Positions 52,449 to 62,089 of a stretch of DNA of 64,000 nucleotides are shown here, in pieces. The notes beneath the pieces were generated by a model. That model was not told the DNA's origin. It saw nothing but the letters and a program-made list of their open reading frames with translations, and searched no databases. The translations under genes were made by a program, and so were the position numbers. Each line of letters opens with the position of its first letter. The stretch's first letter is position 1. This stretch comes from Bog-756 sp963828385 (lineage in GTDB: Bacteria > Actinomycetota > Acidimicrobiia > Acidimicrobiales > RAAP-2), in assembly GCA_963828385.1 (NCBI GenBank), contig CAWHEF010000002.1:1178001-1242000 (forward strand), read 5' to 3'.

Positions 52449-52967
52449 TAACGGTGCCGAGGGAATCGGTCAGCTCGGGAGTCAGTGACCAGTTGGTCCC
52501 GTTGGCTGCCGTGGTCGGTGGCGTGAGGGTGAGATCGATGGTGCCCGAGAACCCTCCGATGAAGACGGAGTCGGCGAGATCGAGGACGAGATCACTCCCG
52601 CCGTGACCGTCCGGGGTCGGAGTCACAGACGGGCTCGTCCCCGTCAGGAGGCCACCGGTCGATGTCGCCGAGTAGGACCAGGTGTCCATGGGTGGATTCG
52701 TGGACGCTGAGAGCGGCACTGTGACGACAGGGTGGGGTCCGCATCTCGCCCCGGGGGCGAGTGGGCAAGCGACCGTGATCACATAGGCAAACGGCGAGCC
52801 CGCCGGCTGGGTAAGCGGGGATCCAGGCGCCGGTGCGGCATCGATTCCCGGCACCGCCGGCTGAGCGATGCCGTCGAGAGCGGGGCCGCCACGGTGGCAG
52901 CGACGGCGATCAGTACTGCACCGGCGACCTTGAGGGCCCCGTGACGATCCCCTCGAAGAACCCTCAT
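52381..52967 (-). pseudogene. 5' part of the same surface protein, two frameshifts
   Basis: From ATG 52967: 'ALKVAGAVLIAVAATVAAPL' is a signal peptide in one frame. After about 52860 the protein continues in a second frame: 'GSPLTQPAGSPFAYVITVAC', 'CGPHPVVTVPLSASTNPPMD', 'DSVFIGGFSGTIDLTLTPPT'. This domain is clearly homologous to the first domain of the downstream frame ('DDVFTGGFSGTIRLTATPPN'). At about 52440 the frame changes again. The full gene would be 51123-52967. Confidence 0.7.
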
Positions 52968-53172
52968 CTGCTCTCACCCCGGTCCGTCGTCCGGCTCCGC
53001 CAAGCCCGTCTGCTCGTGTCCCGTCGTTGAACCGCCGGTGCAACCGTGTCGCAAATCCGAGACAGCACCCCGGGAGGCGTTAGTGTCAACTGCCTTGAGC
53101 AGTCTGCGGCACCTGTGAGGCCGACCTGCAGAGCGCACCTGCACAGCGAAGTGCGCGATTCGCGTGGCCGGG

Positions 53173-53243
53173 AGCGGCTGACGGGGATCGAACCCGCGTC
53201 ATCTGCTTGGAAGGCAGAGGCTCTACCATTGAGCTACAGCCGC
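53173..53243 (-). tRNA. tRNA-Gly(TCC)
   Basis: 71-nt cloverleaf on the minus strand. Acceptor GCGGCTG pairs with CAGCCGC, D-arm TAGCTCAATGGTAGAGC, anticodon stem TCTGC/GCAGA with loop CTTCCAA (anticodon TCC), T-arm GCGGGTTCGATCCCCGT. CCA is not encoded. No integrase or direct repeat of its 3' end is seen nearby. Confidence 0.95.
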
Positions 53244-53294
53244 AGTGGGTGGTCGGGCCGCCTCGAAGGAACGGCTACCACCGGGGGGACAAGG

Positions 53295-53957
53295 CTAGCC
53301 CGGTGGCCAGAGGGGGCGGTCGACGGCGAAGCCGACGTCTGCTCCCCATCGGTTGCGGTAGGCGACTTCGTGCACCGGCCGGCGAGGGGCAACGCCCCAC
53401 CGGCCGATCGGGTAGCCGAAGCTCACGCAGCATGCCATCAGCCAGTGCTGGTCACGAGGGACGCCCAGGATCTCGAATGCCTCCTCACCGTGGAAGACGC
53501 CGAGTACGACGGTGAGCGAGCTGCCGATGCCCTCGGCCCGAGCCGCCAGCTGGGCGCTCCAGATGGCCGGAAAGATCGAGCCACCCGTGGGGTCGGCCTG
53601 CACGAAGCCGAACAGGTAGAGGGGGACCTCCTCGAAGTGGTCGGCGAGCCATTGGGCCGATCGCTGGACCTTGAGCATCTGCCTGCTGGCGGCGGCGTCG
53701 GGGTTCTCGTTGGCTGAGGCCAGCTGGCCGGCGTAGAACGTCCGCCAGAGCTGATCGATGGCGTCCCGGTAGAGCGGCCCGATCTCGGAGAGGATCCCCT
53801 TGTCGTCGACCAGAAGGAACCGCCAGTTCTGGGCGTTCCCGCCCGAAGGAGCGCGGATGGCGGCGTCGAGAATCCGCGCCTGGACGTCGGTGGGGATGGG
53901 ATCAGGACGGACACGGCGCATCGCCCTCGTCGTGTACAGCGCTTCGGCGACGTCCAT
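53295..53957 (-). CDS. Nitroreductase-family flavoprotein
   Basis: FMN-dependent NAD(P)H oxidoreductase, 220 residues: 'LYTTRAMRRVRPDPIPTDVQ', 'AAIRAPSGGNAQNWRFLLVD' (FMN binding), 'SIFPAIWSAQLAARAEGIGS' and 'CCVSFGYPIGRWGVAPRRPV'. ATG at 53957 has AGGAGC about 9 nt upstream. Substrate unknown. Confidence 0.9.
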   Translation of the reverse strand: MDVAEALYTTRAMRRVRPDPIPTDVQARILDAAIRAPSGGNAQNWRFLLVDDKGILSEIGPLYRDAIDQLWRTFYAGQLASANENPDAAASRQMLKVQRSAQWLADHFEEVPLYLFGFVQADPTGGSIFPAIWSAQLAARAEGIGSSLTVVLGVFHGEEAFEILGVPRDQHWLMACCVSFGYPIGRWGVAPRRPVHEVAYRNRWGADVGFAVDRPLWPPG

Positions 53958-54154
53958 CGTTCGTGCTCCTTGTGAATCGGCATGTGGAATAGGTCTGTGA
54001 GATCGCTGCGTGCCACGGTATCGTCCGACGGTTCGACAGGGCGGACGGTCGGGGTCGCCCGGATCGCCTAGGTTGCCCGGGTCGCCTAGGTTGAAGTCGT
54101 GCGCATCTGATCCTGATCCGAACTCGTCGTCACGTCGAACAGGAGAGAGAGCGT

Positions 54155-54709
54155 GTGCCCATCACCATAGTCACCGGGCCGCCAGGTGCCGGCAAGACCA
54201 CGGTATCGTCCATGCTGGCGCGGTCGAGTCCACGCGGTGTCCATCTACAGGTCGACCAGTGCTTCCACTGGATCGTCTCCGGGTACGTCGAGCCGTGGTC
54301 GCCGGCGAGCCGCGATCAGAACGGCGCCGTCATCGAAGCCGTGGGCGCGGCTTCAGCCCGCTTCACCGCCGGCGGCTATGACGTGGTTGTCGACGGCGTT
54401 GTGGGGCCATGGTTCCTCGACCGCTTCGTGGCGGGTACAGGTCCTTCAGCCGTAGGGCTTCGCTACGTGGTCCTTCGTCCCACACGCGACATCGCCCGCC
54501 AGCGCGCCGTTGCCCGCAGTGGACGTCATGACCTCGTGGACCCGGGGCCCATCGATTCCGTCTACGACGCCTTTCAGCACCTGGGGCCCTTCGAATCCCA
54601 CGTGATCGACTCCACCGGCGAGGAGGCGACAGACACCGTCCCATCCCTTCTTCGGGGAGTCGAGTCCGGACGGTTCGACGTTCCCCTCAGCCGTCCACCA
54701 GCCGTCTGA
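54155..54709 (+). CDS. P-loop kinase/ATPase-like protein
   Basis: 184 residues: Walker A 'TIVTGPPGAGKTTVSSMLAR', 'VHLQVDQCFHWIVSGYVEPW', a Walker B-like strand 'GGYDVVVDGVVGPWFL', and the lid region 'RPTRDIARQRAVARSGRH'. It resembles small AAA_33-type nucleotide or antibiotic kinases. GTG start with GGAGAGAG upstream. Its end overlaps by 23 bp the 3' end of the convergent luciferase-like gene. Confidence 0.8.
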   Translation: MPITIVTGPPGAGKTTVSSMLARSSPRGVHLQVDQCFHWIVSGYVEPWSPASRDQNGAVIEAVGAASARFTAGGYDVVVDGVVGPWFLDRFVAGTGPSAVGLRYVVLRPTRDIARQRAVARSGRHDLVDPGPIDSVYDAFQHLGPFESHVIDSTGEEATDTVPSLLRGVESGRFDVPLSRPPAV

Positions 54710-56048
54710 ACTCCTCATCGTGGATCCCGGCCGCCTGCTTGTCGGCCAGGGACTCGAGCCACTGCTCGGCCGGCTCGGAGTGCATGGCTTCGACCATCTG
54801 CTTGGGGATGGCCCGGACGACGTAGTCCTCGGGCATGGTGGGCCCGACGTGCGACCGGCGGCCGAGCGCCTTTTCTACGATCGGCTCGAGGCGTGCCGCC
54901 TTCACCCTGGTGGCCTTCTCGTCCCGCTCGGCGAACTCGGGGAGCACCTCCGTGCCGAACAGCTCGATCGACTCCATGATGTCCTCGTGTCGGTTGTGAC
55001 CGGCCTGCATCACGAAGATGAGCTGGTCGACCCCGGCTGCCTCGTACCGGCGGAGGAATTCGCGAAGCTGCGCCGGCGTTCCCACGGCACCACGCAGACC
55101 GGCCTCGTCGCCTGCCGCCGCCTTGGCTCCGAGTGTCTCGTGACGTTGGGCGAGGGCCGCCTCGGGCGAGTAGCCCATCTTCCCCCGGCGTTCGAGGAAC
55201 TCGGCCCAGACGTCCGTGGTGGCGGGCACGTGATCACCGAAGACGTAGAAGTGGGCCAGCGAATACCCGAAGAAATTGGCACCTTCGAGGCCCCGGGCCA
55301 GCGCGTCCTCCTCGTGCCGGGCGCACATCATCGGACTCACGCACGCCACCTGGGGATTGACGGCGAGCCCGACGGGAACGCACCGCTCAGCGAGGATGCC
55401 CTCGTACTCTTCGACCCAGCCACGGGCGTCCTCTGGCTCGACGAAGGCGAAGGCCAGCGCCCCGATTCCTTTCTCGGCGGCGAGGAGGATGGTGTCCCGG
55501 CGGCTGCAGGCCACCCACAACGGCGGGTGCGGTCTCTGGATCGGTTTGGGCACGACGTTGCGGGGCGGCATGGTCACGAAGCGGCCTTCGACCCCCCCGA
55601 ACGGGGTCTCGGTCATGCAGCGGATGGCCACCTCGAGCCCCTCCAGCCACGCTTCCCGCTTGGTCTCCCGGTCTACCCCGAACCCGCCCAGCTCGGCCTC
55701 GGACGACGATTCGCCCGACCCGAACTCGACCCGTCCATGGGAGACGAGATCGAGCATGGCGATGCGCTCGGCCGTCCTCGCCGGGTGGTTGTACCCGGGG
55801 GCGGTCTGGACGATCCCGTGTCCGATCCGCATCCTCTCGGTCCGCTGGCTGGCGGCCGCCAGGAAGACCTCGGGAGCACTCGAGTGCGAGTACTCCTCGA
55901 GGAAATGGTGTTCGACCTCCCATAGGTACTGCACGCCGAGTTTGTCGGCCAGCTCGATCTGGTCGAGGGCATCGGCGATGAGCTTCTCCTCGCCGCCTTC
56001 GGTCCAAGGCCGCGGCAGCTGGTGCTCGTAGAAGATGCCGAACTTCAT
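54687..56048 (-). CDS. Luciferase-like monooxygenase (LLM), long form
   Basis: 453 residues: 'MKFGIFYEHQLPRPW', 'KLGVQYLWEVEHHFLEEYSH', 'MRIGHGIVQTAPGYNHPART', 'SHGRVEFGSGESSSEAELGG', 'RPHPPLWVACSRRDTILLAA' and 'AGVDQLIFVMQAGHNRHEDI'. The 'EHHF' and 'NHPAR' motifs are those of bacterial luciferase-like monooxygenases. About 80 residues at the C-terminus are extra. It starts 31 bp after the predicted diiron protein gene, so the two are likely co-transcribed. Confidence 0.88.
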   Translation of the reverse strand: MKFGIFYEHQLPRPWTEGGEEKLIADALDQIELADKLGVQYLWEVEHHFLEEYSHSSAPEVFLAAASQRTERMRIGHGIVQTAPGYNHPARTAERIAMLDLVSHGRVEFGSGESSSEAELGGFGVDRETKREAWLEGLEVAIRCMTETPFGGVEGRFVTMPPRNVVPKPIQRPHPPLWVACSRRDTILLAAEKGIGALAFAFVEPEDARGWVEEYEGILAERCVPVGLAVNPQVACVSPMMCARHEEDALARGLEGANFFGYSLAHFYVFGDHVPATTDVWAEFLERRGKMGYSPEAALAQRHETLGAKAAAGDEAGLRGAVGTPAQLREFLRRYEAAGVDQLIFVMQAGHNRHEDIMESIELFGTEVLPEFAERDEKATRVKAARLEPIVEKALGRRSHVGPTMPEDYVVRAIPKQMVEAMHSEPAEQWLESLADKQAAGIHDEEFRRLVDG

Positions 56049-56079
56049 GGCGCCTGCGTCTCCGCCTGTAGGGGGCTGC

Positions 56080-57198
56080 TCATCCGACCGGGGCGGAGCC
56101 GGGGGGATCGTGGAGCTTCCCGTCGCTTCCCTTCGTGACCGATCCGAGACTCAGGAGCTCGTCGACGATGTCGGTGGCGTTCGGCCGGTCGGCCAGGGCG
56201 AGCTCGATCTCGGACAGAGTGAAGTCGAGGTTGTCCTGGCGGCGTAGGAGAACCGAATCGCGGAGGGCCCGGTCCCAGAGGCGGCCGATCATCTCGGTGC
56301 CCGGATAGGAACGTCCCTCCCCGTTCCAGGTCCGGTCTCGCATCTCCGAAAGTGCGGTGCGGAGCCAGGCCACGTGGGGCGACTCGTCGGCGCGGACGTA
56401 GGAGACCAGACGGGCAGCGCCGCCCTCTCCTGCCACCAGGTCGGGGTCGGCCAGCACGGCCTCGGCCCACCGGAAGCTGTGAAAGGCGGAGATCTCGATG
56501 AACAAGAGCCCGATCATCCTCGTGACGAGCTCCTCCAGTTCGGGGTCGATGTCCGGCGGTAGGGCCCGTCCACCGGCCCGTTGCCGTTTCGGAGGCTCGG
56601 TCGGTGTGCCGCCCGACCCGGTCCCGGGAGCGATGCCCAGTCGGGCCAGCATCCGGCCCGTCTCGTCCTCGATCTCGGGGCTCTCGAACGCGATGTCCCG
56701 GGCGGCGTACCACATCCGGTCGTGGCCGGCTTCGTCATCGAAACCGGCCTCGTCTCTGGCGTGGGCCTCGACCAGACCACCGTCGATATGGGCGACCGCC
56801 GTGCCGTCCACGTCCTCGTCGAAGCACCGCCGGAAGTCGGGGATCGGCAGGTACCGCAACATCCCCCCGAGCCCCTCGAGCGTGCCGATGCGGGTCAAGG
56901 TGGCGATGAGCGGCTCGGGAGCACCCTGACGGATCAGGAATTTCGCCTGGTCGACATTGGGGAAGTGCTCTGGCCACGTGTCGAGGGGCACGTCGAGGAT
57001 CGGGGTCCCGAACTGTTCGGTCCGCTGTACCTCCCATGCCTCGATCGCCGGCCAACGGAATTTGGTCCGCGGTGAGACATAGGTCCCGTCAGCGTCGAAT
57101 CCGCCGTGGCACCGGATGCCGGCGGCCAGCAGCGGCTCCTCAACGGCATGGCTGGTGAGAAGCTCCGTTTCGCTGTACTCGGTCTGGAGTGTCGTCAT
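56080..57198 (-). CDS. Predicted ferritin-like diiron protein
   Basis: 372 residues, family not recognised by name. Two ExxH motifs, 'DEAGHDRMWYAARD' near residue 155 and 'VRADESPHVAWLRTALSEM' near 276, plus Glu in 'LLFIEISAFHSFRWAEAVL' about 30 residues before the second, are the spacing of a four-helix diiron carboxylate site. It would be an oxygenase or oxidase. It is upstream of and probably co-transcribed with the LLM gene. Confidence 0.65.
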   Translation of the reverse strand: MTTLQTEYSETELLTSHAVEEPLLAAGIRCHGGFDADGTYVSPRTKFRWPAIEAWEVQRTEQFGTPILDVPLDTWPEHFPNVDQAKFLIRQGAPEPLIATLTRIGTLEGLGGMLRYLPIPDFRRCFDEDVDGTAVAHIDGGLVEAHARDEAGFDDEAGHDRMWYAARDIAFESPEIEDETGRMLARLGIAPGTGSGGTPTEPPKRQRAGGRALPPDIDPELEELVTRMIGLLFIEISAFHSFRWAEAVLADPDLVAGEGGAARLVSYVRADESPHVAWLRTALSEMRDRTWNGEGRSYPGTEMIGRLWDRALRDSVLLRRQDNLDFTLSEIELALADRPNATDIVDELLSLGSVTKGSDGKLHDPPGSAPVG

Positions 57199-57424
57199 CG
57201 TCGGCGTGGGTCACCTTCCCCCCGGGGCCCGACCCGATCGTCGGGCACGACCGAGTGTAGGGCGCCGGCGGACGCGGCTCGCAGGCAGGCTGGTCACCTG
57301 CGTCGTTGCCGGCCGCTCGGCGGTCTGAACGCAGGGTCCCGTCACTGGCCGACGGGGCCGCCGGCACCGGTCGTCGCACCCACCTCCGTCAAGTCCACCG
57401 TCTCGATGGCCGATATTGGCTGCA

Positions 57425-59248
57425 ATGGAGGCGTTCGTGCATACCGATGCCCGTCCCGACGCCGCCGAGACGCATCGCGGCGACGAGCGACGGTTCGATC
57501 GCGTCCGAGTGGCCATGGGTCGCGCCATCGAGGCGAGAGCGGACGAGGTAGGGGAGCGGGTGAACCAGGAGTTCGCCGACGAGCTGCGCGGACATGCCTT
57601 CGACACCGCCCGGCTCGGGGCTGTGTACGTCGGCCACTGGCTGGCGACGGGCGACCCTCCCTCGGACGAGGATCTGGCGTGGCTCGCCCGGGGAGGCGAA
57701 CAGGCCATGCTCGGGGATGCTTCGCTGGCGACGGTAGCGAAGGCCTACCTTGCCTGGCGGGACGTCATGACGACGGTCGTGCACGAGGTGGCGACGGACC
57801 TCGACTCCGGCCCCGCCCTCGTGGCGATGGCGACCGACGCCGTGCGGGCAAGCTGCGACGGGTCGTTGGTCCGGATGATCCGCGAGTTCGATGACACGAG
57901 ACGCACGCTCGGTCGCCGCCTGGCCGAGGAGCAGACGAGGCTGGCACACCGGGCCCTTCACGACCAGCTGACCGGCCTGCCCAACCGGGTGCTGTTCACC
58001 GATCGATTGCGCCACAGCGTCCGCCGAAGCCATCGGGACGACCGCGGGGCAATGTTGCTGTACCTCGATCTCGACAATTTCAAGGCGATCAACGATCGGT
58101 TCGGGCACTCAGCCGGTGACGCCTTCCTCGTCGCCGTAGCCGACCGGCTTCGTGGGTTGGTGCGGGCGGGAGACACGGTCGCCCGGCTGGGGGGTGACGA
58201 ATTCGTCGTCCTCGCCGACGACCTGGAGGATCCCGAGGTGTCAGCTCGGTCCTTGGCCGATCGGATCCAACGCACGATGGAGGACCCCGTGCACATCGGT
58301 CAGCGCCAGGCGGCGACCTCGGTCAGCGTCGGTATCGCCACGCTCGACAGCGGTGTCGACCCCGATGAGGCGCTGAGCCGGGCCGACACCGCCATGTACG
58401 AGGCGAAGCGAGGAGGACCCGGACGTTCCGAGGTCTACAGCGAGCAGATCGGCAGCGATGCCCGCCGGCAGAGCCAGATCGCCGACGCCTTGCAGAAGGC
58501 AAAGGACCGCAAGGAGTTCTCACTCCACTACCAACCCGTCTTCGACCGCTCCGGGGACCTCGTCGGCGCTGAGGCGCTGCTCAGATGGCAGCACCCCCTG
58601 CTCGGCCACGTGCGGTCGGACGAGCTGATACCCATGCTCGAGCGCAGCACGGAGATCCTGGCCGTGGGCCGCTGGGTGCTCGCAGAGGCCGCCCGGCAAT
58701 GCCGCCTCTGGCAGCTTCAGGGTCACCCGGACCTCACGGTCTCGGTCAACATCTCCCCGGTGCAGCTCATCGATCCCGGTCTTCCGGGAGACGTCGAACA
58801 GACCCTCGCCGCATCGGGGCTCGATCCCGCTCACCTGGTTCTGGAGATCGCCGAGCCTGCCCTGTCGGAGACCCGTGGCGGCACGGATGACGTCGCACGC
58901 CAGCTTCGAACACTCGGGGCCCACCTTGCCCTTGACGACTTCGGGGCCGGCTCTGCGTCGCTCGGGTCCATCCGGCACCTCCCCTTCGATCGTCTGAAGC
59001 TGGACCGCCGCCTCATCGCCGGTCCGGTGAGCGAGTCCCGGGAGGGGCACGAGACGGCGATCGTTGCCACGGTGGTCGATCTGGCCCGTCGACTCGGCCT
59101 GCGGGTTGTGGCCGAAGGCGTGGAAACCGAGGCCGACCTCCAGGAGGCGTGGGCCGTGGCCTGTGACGAAGCCCAGGGCCGGCTGCTCGGTGGGCCGGTC
59201 CCGCCGGACTCGTTCGATCTGAGCAGCCGGGCGCGACCGGCGACCTAG
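57425..59248 (+). CDS. GGDEF-EAL bifunctional cyclic-di-GMP protein
   Basis: 607 residues. The N-terminal 170 residues form a helical sensor without membrane segments ('LGAVYVGHWLATGDPP'). The GGDEF domain 'DQLTGLPNRVLFTDRL' has an intact 'RLGGDEFVVLADD'. The EAL domain shows 'VGAEALLRWQHP', 'VSVNISPVQL', 'LALDDFGAGSASLGSIRHLP' and 'VVAEGVETEADL'; the usual ITES is 'EIAEPALSE'. So cyclase looks active and phosphodiesterase probable. I chose ATG 57425; TTG 57416 is upstream. Confidence 0.92.
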   Translation: MEAFVHTDARPDAAETHRGDERRFDRVRVAMGRAIEARADEVGERVNQEFADELRGHAFDTARLGAVYVGHWLATGDPPSDEDLAWLARGGEQAMLGDASLATVAKAYLAWRDVMTTVVHEVATDLDSGPALVAMATDAVRASCDGSLVRMIREFDDTRRTLGRRLAEEQTRLAHRALHDQLTGLPNRVLFTDRLRHSVRRSHRDDRGAMLLYLDLDNFKAINDRFGHSAGDAFLVAVADRLRGLVRAGDTVARLGGDEFVVLADDLEDPEVSARSLADRIQRTMEDPVHIGQRQAATSVSVGIATLDSGVDPDEALSRADTAMYEAKRGGPGRSEVYSEQIGSDARRQSQIADALQKAKDRKEFSLHYQPVFDRSGDLVGAEALLRWQHPLLGHVRSDELIPMLERSTEILAVGRWVLAEAARQCRLWQLQGHPDLTVSVNISPVQLIDPGLPGDVEQTLAASGLDPAHLVLEIAEPALSETRGGTDDVARQLRTLGAHLALDDFGAGSASLGSIRHLPFDRLKLDRRLIAGPVSESREGHETAIVATVVDLARRLGLRVVAEGVETEADLQEAWAVACDEAQGRLLGGPVPPDSFDLSSRARPAT

Positions 59249-59285
59249 GACGCCGCCGAGAAGGGCGGCCCGGTAAGCATCCACC

Positions 59286-59291
59286 TAGAGT
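59286..59291 (+). promoter_or_regulatory. -10 box for a leaderless transcript
   Basis: TAGAGT ends 7 nt before GTG 59299 of the esterase gene and overlaps the alternative GTG at 59290, which argues for 59299. Confidence 0.45.
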
Positions 59292-59298
59292 GGGCGCC

Positions 59299-60408
59299 GT
59301 GATCGACCGGCCCGACGGCGCGGCGTCCCGGGCTCGGCCCGACATCCTCCTGGTCGCCGTGATCGCGGTGGTGGCGGTGGTGGTGGTGGCGGTGGCCGGG
59401 TCCCTGACGATCCCGCGCTCGGCGGCCGGCGCCGACACCGTCGGACCCCGGCTGGCCCCGATGGCCGGCTCGTACGTGTTCACGCTCCGCTCCGGCGGGT
59501 TGACCCGCGACTATCGACTCCATGTCCCGCCGGCGGCGTCCAGCGGGGCACGTCTCCCGCTCGTGCTCAACCTGCATGGGTCGACCCAGAATGGGCGGTT
59601 GCAGGAGATCCAGTCGGGCATGGACACCTCGGCCGACACCGACGGCTTCCTCGTTGCGTATCCCGACGGCACCCGGGTCTCGACCGTGCTCACCCCGGAC
59701 CCGGTGGCAGGCCAGGCCCAGTACAGCTGGAATGCGGGGGTTTGCTGCGGGCTGCCGGTGAGTAAGCACGTCAACGACGTCCGCTTCCTGGAGCAGGTCA
59801 TCGCCAACGTCGCCTCCCGTACCCCAGTCGACCTCCGCAGGGTCTACGTCACCGGCATGTCCTCGGGGGGGATGATGGCCTATGCCATGGCGGCCCAGGC
59901 TTCCACCCACGTTGCCGCGATCGCATCCGTCGAAGGTCAGGTCGAGCTGCCCGAGGTCCACCCTGCCCGGGCCGTTCCCACTATGGAGTTCCACTCCCTC
60001 GACGATCCGATCGCGCGCTGGAACGGGGTGGCGGCCGACAATCGAGCCGACCGCTACTCGGTCATGCAGGGTATCGACAAATGGATCGTGGCCGACGGCT
60101 GCTCGAGCAACCCGCATGACAGCACGAAGATGGTCGGGACACCCGGTTCACTATCCGCCGGTCAGTCGGCGCAACTCGTCGTCTACTCTCATTGCCGGTC
60201 GGGGACCGAGGTGGCGCTGTGGCGCCTCACGGGTTCCGGGCACGTCTGGCCGGGCAGCCCGTTCAACACGGGGCCGCCCCAGACCTGGATCCTTGCCGGT
60301 GTGGGGAGGGGGACCGTGCTGATCGATGCCAACCAGGCGATGTGGACCTTCTTCACGCACTACTCACTTCCCGCACGAGACGTACCGCGCTCCGCCGGGT
60401 CGACCTAG
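59299..60408 (+). CDS. Secreted PHB-depolymerase/feruloyl esterase-like hydrolase (LpqC type)
   Basis: 369 residues. N-terminal membrane anchor or signal 'ILLVAVIAVVAVVVVAVAGS', then an alpha/beta hydrolase: 'RLPLVLNLHGSTQNGRLQ', 'DGFLVAYPDGTRVS', 'WNAGVCCGLPVSKHVNDVRF', nucleophile 'RVYVTGMSSGGMMAYAMAAQ', 'MEFHSLDDPIARWNG' (Asp region) and catalytic His 'LTGSGHVWPGSPFN'. Expected to act outside the membrane on polyester or aromatic ester substrates. Confidence 0.88.
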   Translation: MIDRPDGAASRARPDILLVAVIAVVAVVVVAVAGSLTIPRSAAGADTVGPRLAPMAGSYVFTLRSGGLTRDYRLHVPPAASSGARLPLVLNLHGSTQNGRLQEIQSGMDTSADTDGFLVAYPDGTRVSTVLTPDPVAGQAQYSWNAGVCCGLPVSKHVNDVRFLEQVIANVASRTPVDLRRVYVTGMSSGGMMAYAMAAQASTHVAAIASVEGQVELPEVHPARAVPTMEFHSLDDPIARWNGVAADNRADRYSVMQGIDKWIVADGCSSNPHDSTKMVGTPGSLSAGQSAQLVVYSHCRSGTEVALWRLTGSGHVWPGSPFNTGPPQTWILAGVGRGTVLIDANQAMWTFFTHYSLPARDVPRSAGST

Positions 60409-62019
60409 TGGCTCCCCGGATCCCGGGCTCGGTTCAGGTGGCGGAACGGTCGGCGCTGGGCGCGGTAGAAGTTCCTGAGCTCGGCGAAGTGCAGGTCATA
60501 GACGGCGCGTAGCGCCGGATCGGGTTCGAAGGTCTGCTCGATCGGCACCAACGACGAGATGTCGCCTGGTCCGCAGGCCCTGAGGGCGAGCGCGGCGATC
60601 AGGGTTGCCCCACGGAGGTTTGCCAGCTGCGGTTGCGCCGTCTGTCGAATAGGACGGCCGAGCACGCTGGCATAGATGGAGCACCACAACGGCGATCGGG
60701 CGCCGCCACCGATGAGGCGAACGGCGCCGAACTGCCGGCCGACGAACCGCTCGACGGCGGACATGAGCCAGCGCGAAATTGAGAGCGACCCCTTCGAGGA
60801 CCGAGCGGACGAGCTCTGCTCGCGAGGTCTGCAACGACAGGTTGTGGAACCCTCCACGCGCCGACCGGTCGTCGACGGGTGAGCGTTCGCCTGCGAGCCA
60901 CGGCGTGAAGATGAGCCCGCCGCTTCCGGCCGGCGCTCTTGCCGCCAGGGAAGTCAGGTCCTCGTAGTCGGGAGCTCGGGGATCCGTCGATGGTAGCCCG
61001 GTAGTGCACTGCTCCTCCAGGAGCCGGCCGAGCCATTCGAGCGCCGCACCTCCCGACTCCTGGTTGTCGGCTACCAGGTTGAGCCCGGGGACGATGCCGG
61101 GCACGGTGGCGATCTGACGGAACGGGTCGGTCTTCTTTCGGGGGAACGGGCAGCTCACCCAGCTGGTTGTGGAAACGGCGATGTGGGCCTGGCGGTCGAG
61201 GACGGCCCCCGAACCGACGCATCCGGAATGGAGATCGGGCGTGCCGGCGATCACGGCCACGTCTTCTCGCAGGCCGAGCTCGTCCGCCACCGACGGGGCG
61301 ACGTTGGCGACGACCGATCCGCTCGGAACAAGAGGCGGAAGCTTTGCCGGCGGGAGGCCGGCTGCCGCCACCAGCACGGGATCGTAGTCGGTCGGTGAGG
61401 GCCGACGATTGTCGGTCAGCCATGAAGCTGCCATCGAAGCGGGGGAGGCGCTGACCTGGCCCGAAAAGCGCATGGTCAGGTAGTCGACAGGCTCCAGATA
61501 CCACCGAGTCCTCCGGGCCACATCCGGCTCGTTCGACTCGAGGAAGAGGATGTGTCCGATCGGATCGGCCCCAGAGGTGGACGGAGCACCGCCACTCCGC
61601 CGGATGAACCGGGCGGCTGTGACAGGGGCGTATCCGGCCACCGGGCCGCCGATGCGCGCCCGCACGGGTCCTCCTCCTCGTGTGTCCCGCCACAGGAGGC
61701 ACGGCCCCACCGGTCTGCCGGCACCGTCCACCGGAACCGTGCTCGCCCACTGCCCCGTGCACGAGATGGCGTCCACCTGGCCGGGTGTGATGGCACCGGT
61801 GCCGAGGAGACGCCGGGCCGATTCGAGCACGATCTTCCACCAGTGGTCGGCGTCCTGGGTCGCTTCTCCGTCGGGTCCAAACGAAGATGCGACGGGCAGG
61901 TGTTCGGCGTCGACGATCTCACCGGCGCACGAGGCGATCCCGACTTTCGGACCGCCCGTCCCGAGATCGACGGCCAGCACGTAACGCTCGTGGGCTGAAA
62001 CGGAGGTCGACGCGTGCAC
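60405..62019 (-). pseudogene. FGGY carbohydrate kinase (xylulokinase-like), frameshifted
   Basis: Sugar kinase. First frame: 'YVLAVDLGTGGPKVGIASCA', 'ISCTGQWASTVPVDGAGRPV', 'AVIAGTPDLHSGCVGSGAV', 'LIFTPWLAGERSPVDDRSAR', 'LVRSVLEGVALNF'. There one extra base near 60772-60775 shifts the frame. The rest, 'RWLMSAVERFVGRQFGAVRL', 'IGGGARSPLWCSIYASVLGR' and 'NLRGATLIAALALRACG', is in a second frame to 60405. The unshifted product (to 60496) loses the second ATPase lobe. With the base removed the gene is complete. Confidence 0.85.
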
Positions 62020-62089
62020 GGTGGCTCGTGATGTACGTGATCGGGGCGTTGTTCGTGCTCTACCGTGACCGGTGCTCTGGCGGCGGTGC

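Noticed and set aside
53173..53243. tRNA-Gly as an island attachment site
   Set aside because: No integrase gene, no repeated tRNA 3' end and no foreign-looking DNA next to it.
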